A stretch of DNA of 7,363 nt. Source: Candidatus Nitrosocosmicus sp. GTDB taxonomy: Archaea > Thermoproteota > Nitrososphaeria > Nitrososphaerales > Nitrososphaeraceae. The DNA lies in assembly GCA_030452275.1 (NCBI GenBank), contig JAKDMR010000093.1, positions 1-7,363 on the forward strand, written 5' to 3'. Of this stretch, positions 6,265-7,363 are shown piece by piece (positions within the stretch are counted from its first letter, which is position 1; each line of letters opens with the position of its first letter). Both the position numbers and the translations under genes were made by a program. The notes below the pieces were generated by a model. It saw only the letters and a list, made by a program, of their open reading frames with translations. It was not told where the DNA came from and searched no databases.

Positions 6265-6639
6265 TTACTTCTTTTTAGATTTTGCTGCTGCTGCTGCTGC
6301 CTGTTTTGCTTTTAGTTTAACTGACTTTTCCTCATCTATTATTTTTTTCCTTTCATCTTTTGTCATCGTTCTGAGGAGTCGATAGCGCGGTAAGTGTTTT
6401 TTTGCGTCTTCTATATCATCGTAATAATACATCAAAGTTAGAACATCAGGGTTACCAAATTCACTATTTAAAGAAATTGGCAAAAGATTCTTCTTGTTTA
6501 CACCCATCTTTTCCGCTATTAGGTTTGCGGCTTCTTCCCTCGGAATAGACCCGGTAGCATTCTTAATTATGGATTTAATTTCACGTCTTTTTAATAATAT
6601 ATTGTTATTATCTTCTAACAAAACGACTTCTAAGCTCAA
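6265..6639 (-). CDS. rps24e: 30S ribosomal protein S24e, TTG start
   Basis: A component of the archaeal/eukaryotic small subunit. The 124-residue protein shows the S24e pattern: an N-terminal strand followed by LLKRREIKSIIKNATGSIPR, then NLIAEKMGVNKKNLLPI, a short FGNPDVLTLMYYYDD strand and AKKHLPRYRLLR. It ends in a low-complexity tail of six alanines and terminal lysines (about 108-124), likely disordered and RNA-contacting. The start is TTG at 6639: an in-frame TAG lies only 7-9 nt upstream, and the TTG places the conserved N-terminal strand correctly. A TATA-like box at 6669-6676 predicts a start site near 6646-6648, so the leader is less than about 10 nt. It is first gene of the rps24e-rps27ae pair. 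Confidence 0.93.
   Translation of the reverse strand: MSLEVVLLEDNNNILLKRREIKSIIKNATGSIPREEAANLIAEKMGVNKKNLLPISLNSEFGNPDVLTLMYYYDDIEDAKKHLPRYRLLRTMTKDERKKIIDEEKSVKLKAKQAAAAAAKSKKK
6283..6301 (-). repeat. GCA trinucleotide repeat encoding the S24e alanine run
   Basis: About six consecutive identical GCA codons (GCTGCT... on the plus strand) encode the polyalanine part of the S24e C-terminal tail. Use of one codon throughout marks it as a true microsatellite that can expand or contract in whole codons without breaking the frame. Confidence 0.7.
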
Positions 6640-6668
6640 ACTATTCTACTATCTGTCATGGTTTATTC

Positions 6669-6676
6669 AATATATG
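6669..6676 (-). promoter_or_regulatory. TATA box of rps24e-rps27ae
   Basis: On the minus strand the sequence reads CATATATT within ATACATATATTG. Its centre near 6673 predicts initiation around 6646-6648, a few bases before the rps24e TTG at 6639. The TATATA core is nearly symmetric, so orientation rests on the gene downstream. Confidence 0.5.
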
Positions 6677-6773
6677 TATTACTAAATCTGGTTCTGTCAA
6701 CTCTTCGTCATATTTCTATGTGAGAAAGGGTTGTAAAAAAGTGTCAGATGATGAATTAATTTCTAAAAACGAA

Positions 6774-6812
6774 AAAGCTTTAGCTAACCTCCTCACTTTA
6801 ATATAAAGCTTT
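6774..6812. repeat. Two AAAGCTTT palindromes 31 bp apart
   Basis: The perfect 8-bp palindrome AAAGCTTT occurs at 6774-6781 and again at 6805-6812, 31 bp apart, about three helical turns. The second copy abuts a TATA-like TTTAATATAAAG (6797-6808). Such a pair could be an operator for a dimeric regulator or could be chance in AT-rich DNA. It is the main structure seen in the 6640-6883 intergenic stretch, which otherwise holds promoter-like TATA elements and no convincing gene or RNA. Confidence 0.3.
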
Positions 6813-6827
6813 GAATACATTATATTA
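6797..6827 (+). promoter_or_regulatory. Candidate promoter elements of the right-edge gene
   Basis: Two TATA-like stretches lie here: TTTAATATAAAG (6797-6808) and CATTATATTA (about 6818-6827). They predict initiation near 6829 and 6849 respectively. The second would give a short leader to a TTG at 6857, or about 35 nt to the ATG at 6884. Neither can be preferred from sequence alone. Confidence 0.3.
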
Positions 6828-6883
6828 CTCATATCTATTTTATCACCTAAGCTCGTTTGACTACTACACCATTAGACCAAATT

Positions 6884-7363
6884 ATGAATTTCCTATATGC
6901 AATATTACCTCAAATAACAACAGGAATAATTGTAGGAGTAGTAGTATTTTTGATAACTCGTTATAAAATTGATCCTGAATTAGCCAAAAGAGATAAAAAG
7001 AAAAAACATCAAGAAGAAATTTTTGGAATCTATGAAAAATGGCTTGAGTCACCATTTTCATATAAAGTGGATTTAACCGACTTTAATCTAGATAAATTGA
7101 ATATAGCCTTTAAAGAATCATTTCCAACAAGACTAATCAATCAAGTCGAAGTCCCCCAGTCAGTCGAAGAACAGGCATTATATCATTTATATCAAGAAAA
7201 TAATGATAGTTTTACAAAATATAAACAAATTTTAGAAAAGAAAAACGAGTTTAATATAAATATAGAAAAGTTTCTAAATAAAATTAAAAAAGATTTGATT
7301 AATATATTAAAATCTAAAGGTCTTGAAAAATATGAGGAACTTATTGATTCTCCACTAAGGTTT
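6884..7363 (+). CDS. Membrane-anchored Lys/Glu-rich helical protein, cut by the window edge
   Basis: An open frame of 160 codons with no stop, running off the right edge, so the gene is 3'-incomplete. It has one strong N-terminal hydrophobic helix (about residues 3-25, ILPQITTGIIVGVVVFLI), ended by Arg-Tyr-Lys and a very basic DKKKKH segment. By the positive-inside rule the remainder should face the cytoplasm. The rest is rich in Lys, Glu, Asn and Ile and looks mostly helical, possibly coiled coil (about 105-150), with no catalytic motif I recognise. The ATG at 6884 is chosen; an in-frame TTG at 6857 would add nine residues and sits closer to the candidate TATA box. Codons are visibly more AT-rich than in srp54, which hints at an accessory or acquired gene. 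Function unknown. Confidence 0.65.
   Translation, partial: MNFLYAILPQITTGIIVGVVVFLITRYKIDPELAKRDKKKKHQEEIFGIYEKWLESPFSYKVDLTDFNLDKLNIAFKESFPTRLINQVEVPQSVEEQALYHLYQENNDSFTKYKQILEKKNEFNINIEKFLNKIKKDLINILKSKGLEKYEELIDSPLRF

Noticed and set aside
6110..6385. 91-codon plus-strand frame with Phe/Ser/Ala-rich product
   Set aside because: It is antisense to rps27ae and rps24e, both firmly identified. Its Ala run is only another frame of the GCA repeat.
6720..6806. A 28-codon frame from GTG (MRKGCKKVSDDEL...) in the 6640-6883 intergenic region
   Set aside because: Short, GTG start, no Shine-Dalgarno and no TATA box at the right distance. The composition is not convincing, so it is probably chance.
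6640..6883. Possible tRNA or small RNA gene in the intergenic stretch
   Set aside because: I looked for T-loop (GGTTC-A-TCC) and acceptor-stem pairing on both strands and found no cloverleaf. A GGTTCTGTC near 6690 lacks a matching stem.
1..7363. CRISPR array, transposon ends, attachment sites or defence system
   Set aside because: I saw no regularly spaced repeats, inverted terminal repeats, transposase, integrase or nuclease motifs. The content is mostly housekeeping genes.

Overview
The window looks like chromosomal DNA from an ammonia-oxidising archaeon (Thaumarchaeota/Nitrososphaeria). Four things point this way: archaeal-type translation genes (Dph6, SRP54, Pus10, and ribosomal proteins S24e and S27ae, which bacteria lack); low G+C by eye; TATA-like boxes placed about 25-27 nt before start codons, giving leaderless or nearly leaderless mRNAs; and weak or absent Shine-Dalgarno sites. 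A two-domain reductase resembling half of the Chloroflexus malonyl-CoA reductase fits a 3-hydroxypropionate/4-hydroxybutyrate CO2-fixing archaeon. A Nitrososphaerales member (for example the Nitrosocosmicus type) is my best guess. Genus is inference only.

Layout. (1) 37-1812, +: a 591-residue double SDR protein like malonyl-CoA reductase, with an altered catalytic motif. (2) 1826-2041, -: a 71-residue two-helix membrane protein with a His-rich tail, convergent with the reductase. (3) 2042-2108: a compact divergent promoter region. (4) 2109-6026, +: four tightly packed genes, dph6 (diphthamide synthesis on EF-2), srp54 (protein targeting), a divergent pus10 (tRNA pseudouridine 54/55) and an HExxH protein of unknown role. 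Gaps are 6, 5 and 13 nt, so this is very probably one operon. (5) 6035-6639, -: rps24e-rps27ae, convergent with the operon and only 8 nt from it. (6) 6640-6883: an AT-rich intergenic stretch with promoter-like elements and a repeated AAAGCTTT palindrome. (7) 6884 to the edge, +: a truncated reading frame for a membrane-anchored, Lys/Glu-rich helical protein I do not recognise.

How the genes work together: regions 4 and 5 form a translation and protein-biogenesis neighbourhood covering EF-2 modification, tRNA modification, co-translational targeting and the small ribosomal subunit. The HExxH protein is the unexplained member. The reductase and the last frame appear unrelated to it. I saw no tRNA, rRNA, CRISPR array, insertion sequence or integrase. 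The most interesting points are the reductase (a candidate for a pathway step lacking an assigned archaeal gene, but with YxxxQ instead of YxxxK), the divergent Pus10 and the HExxH protein.
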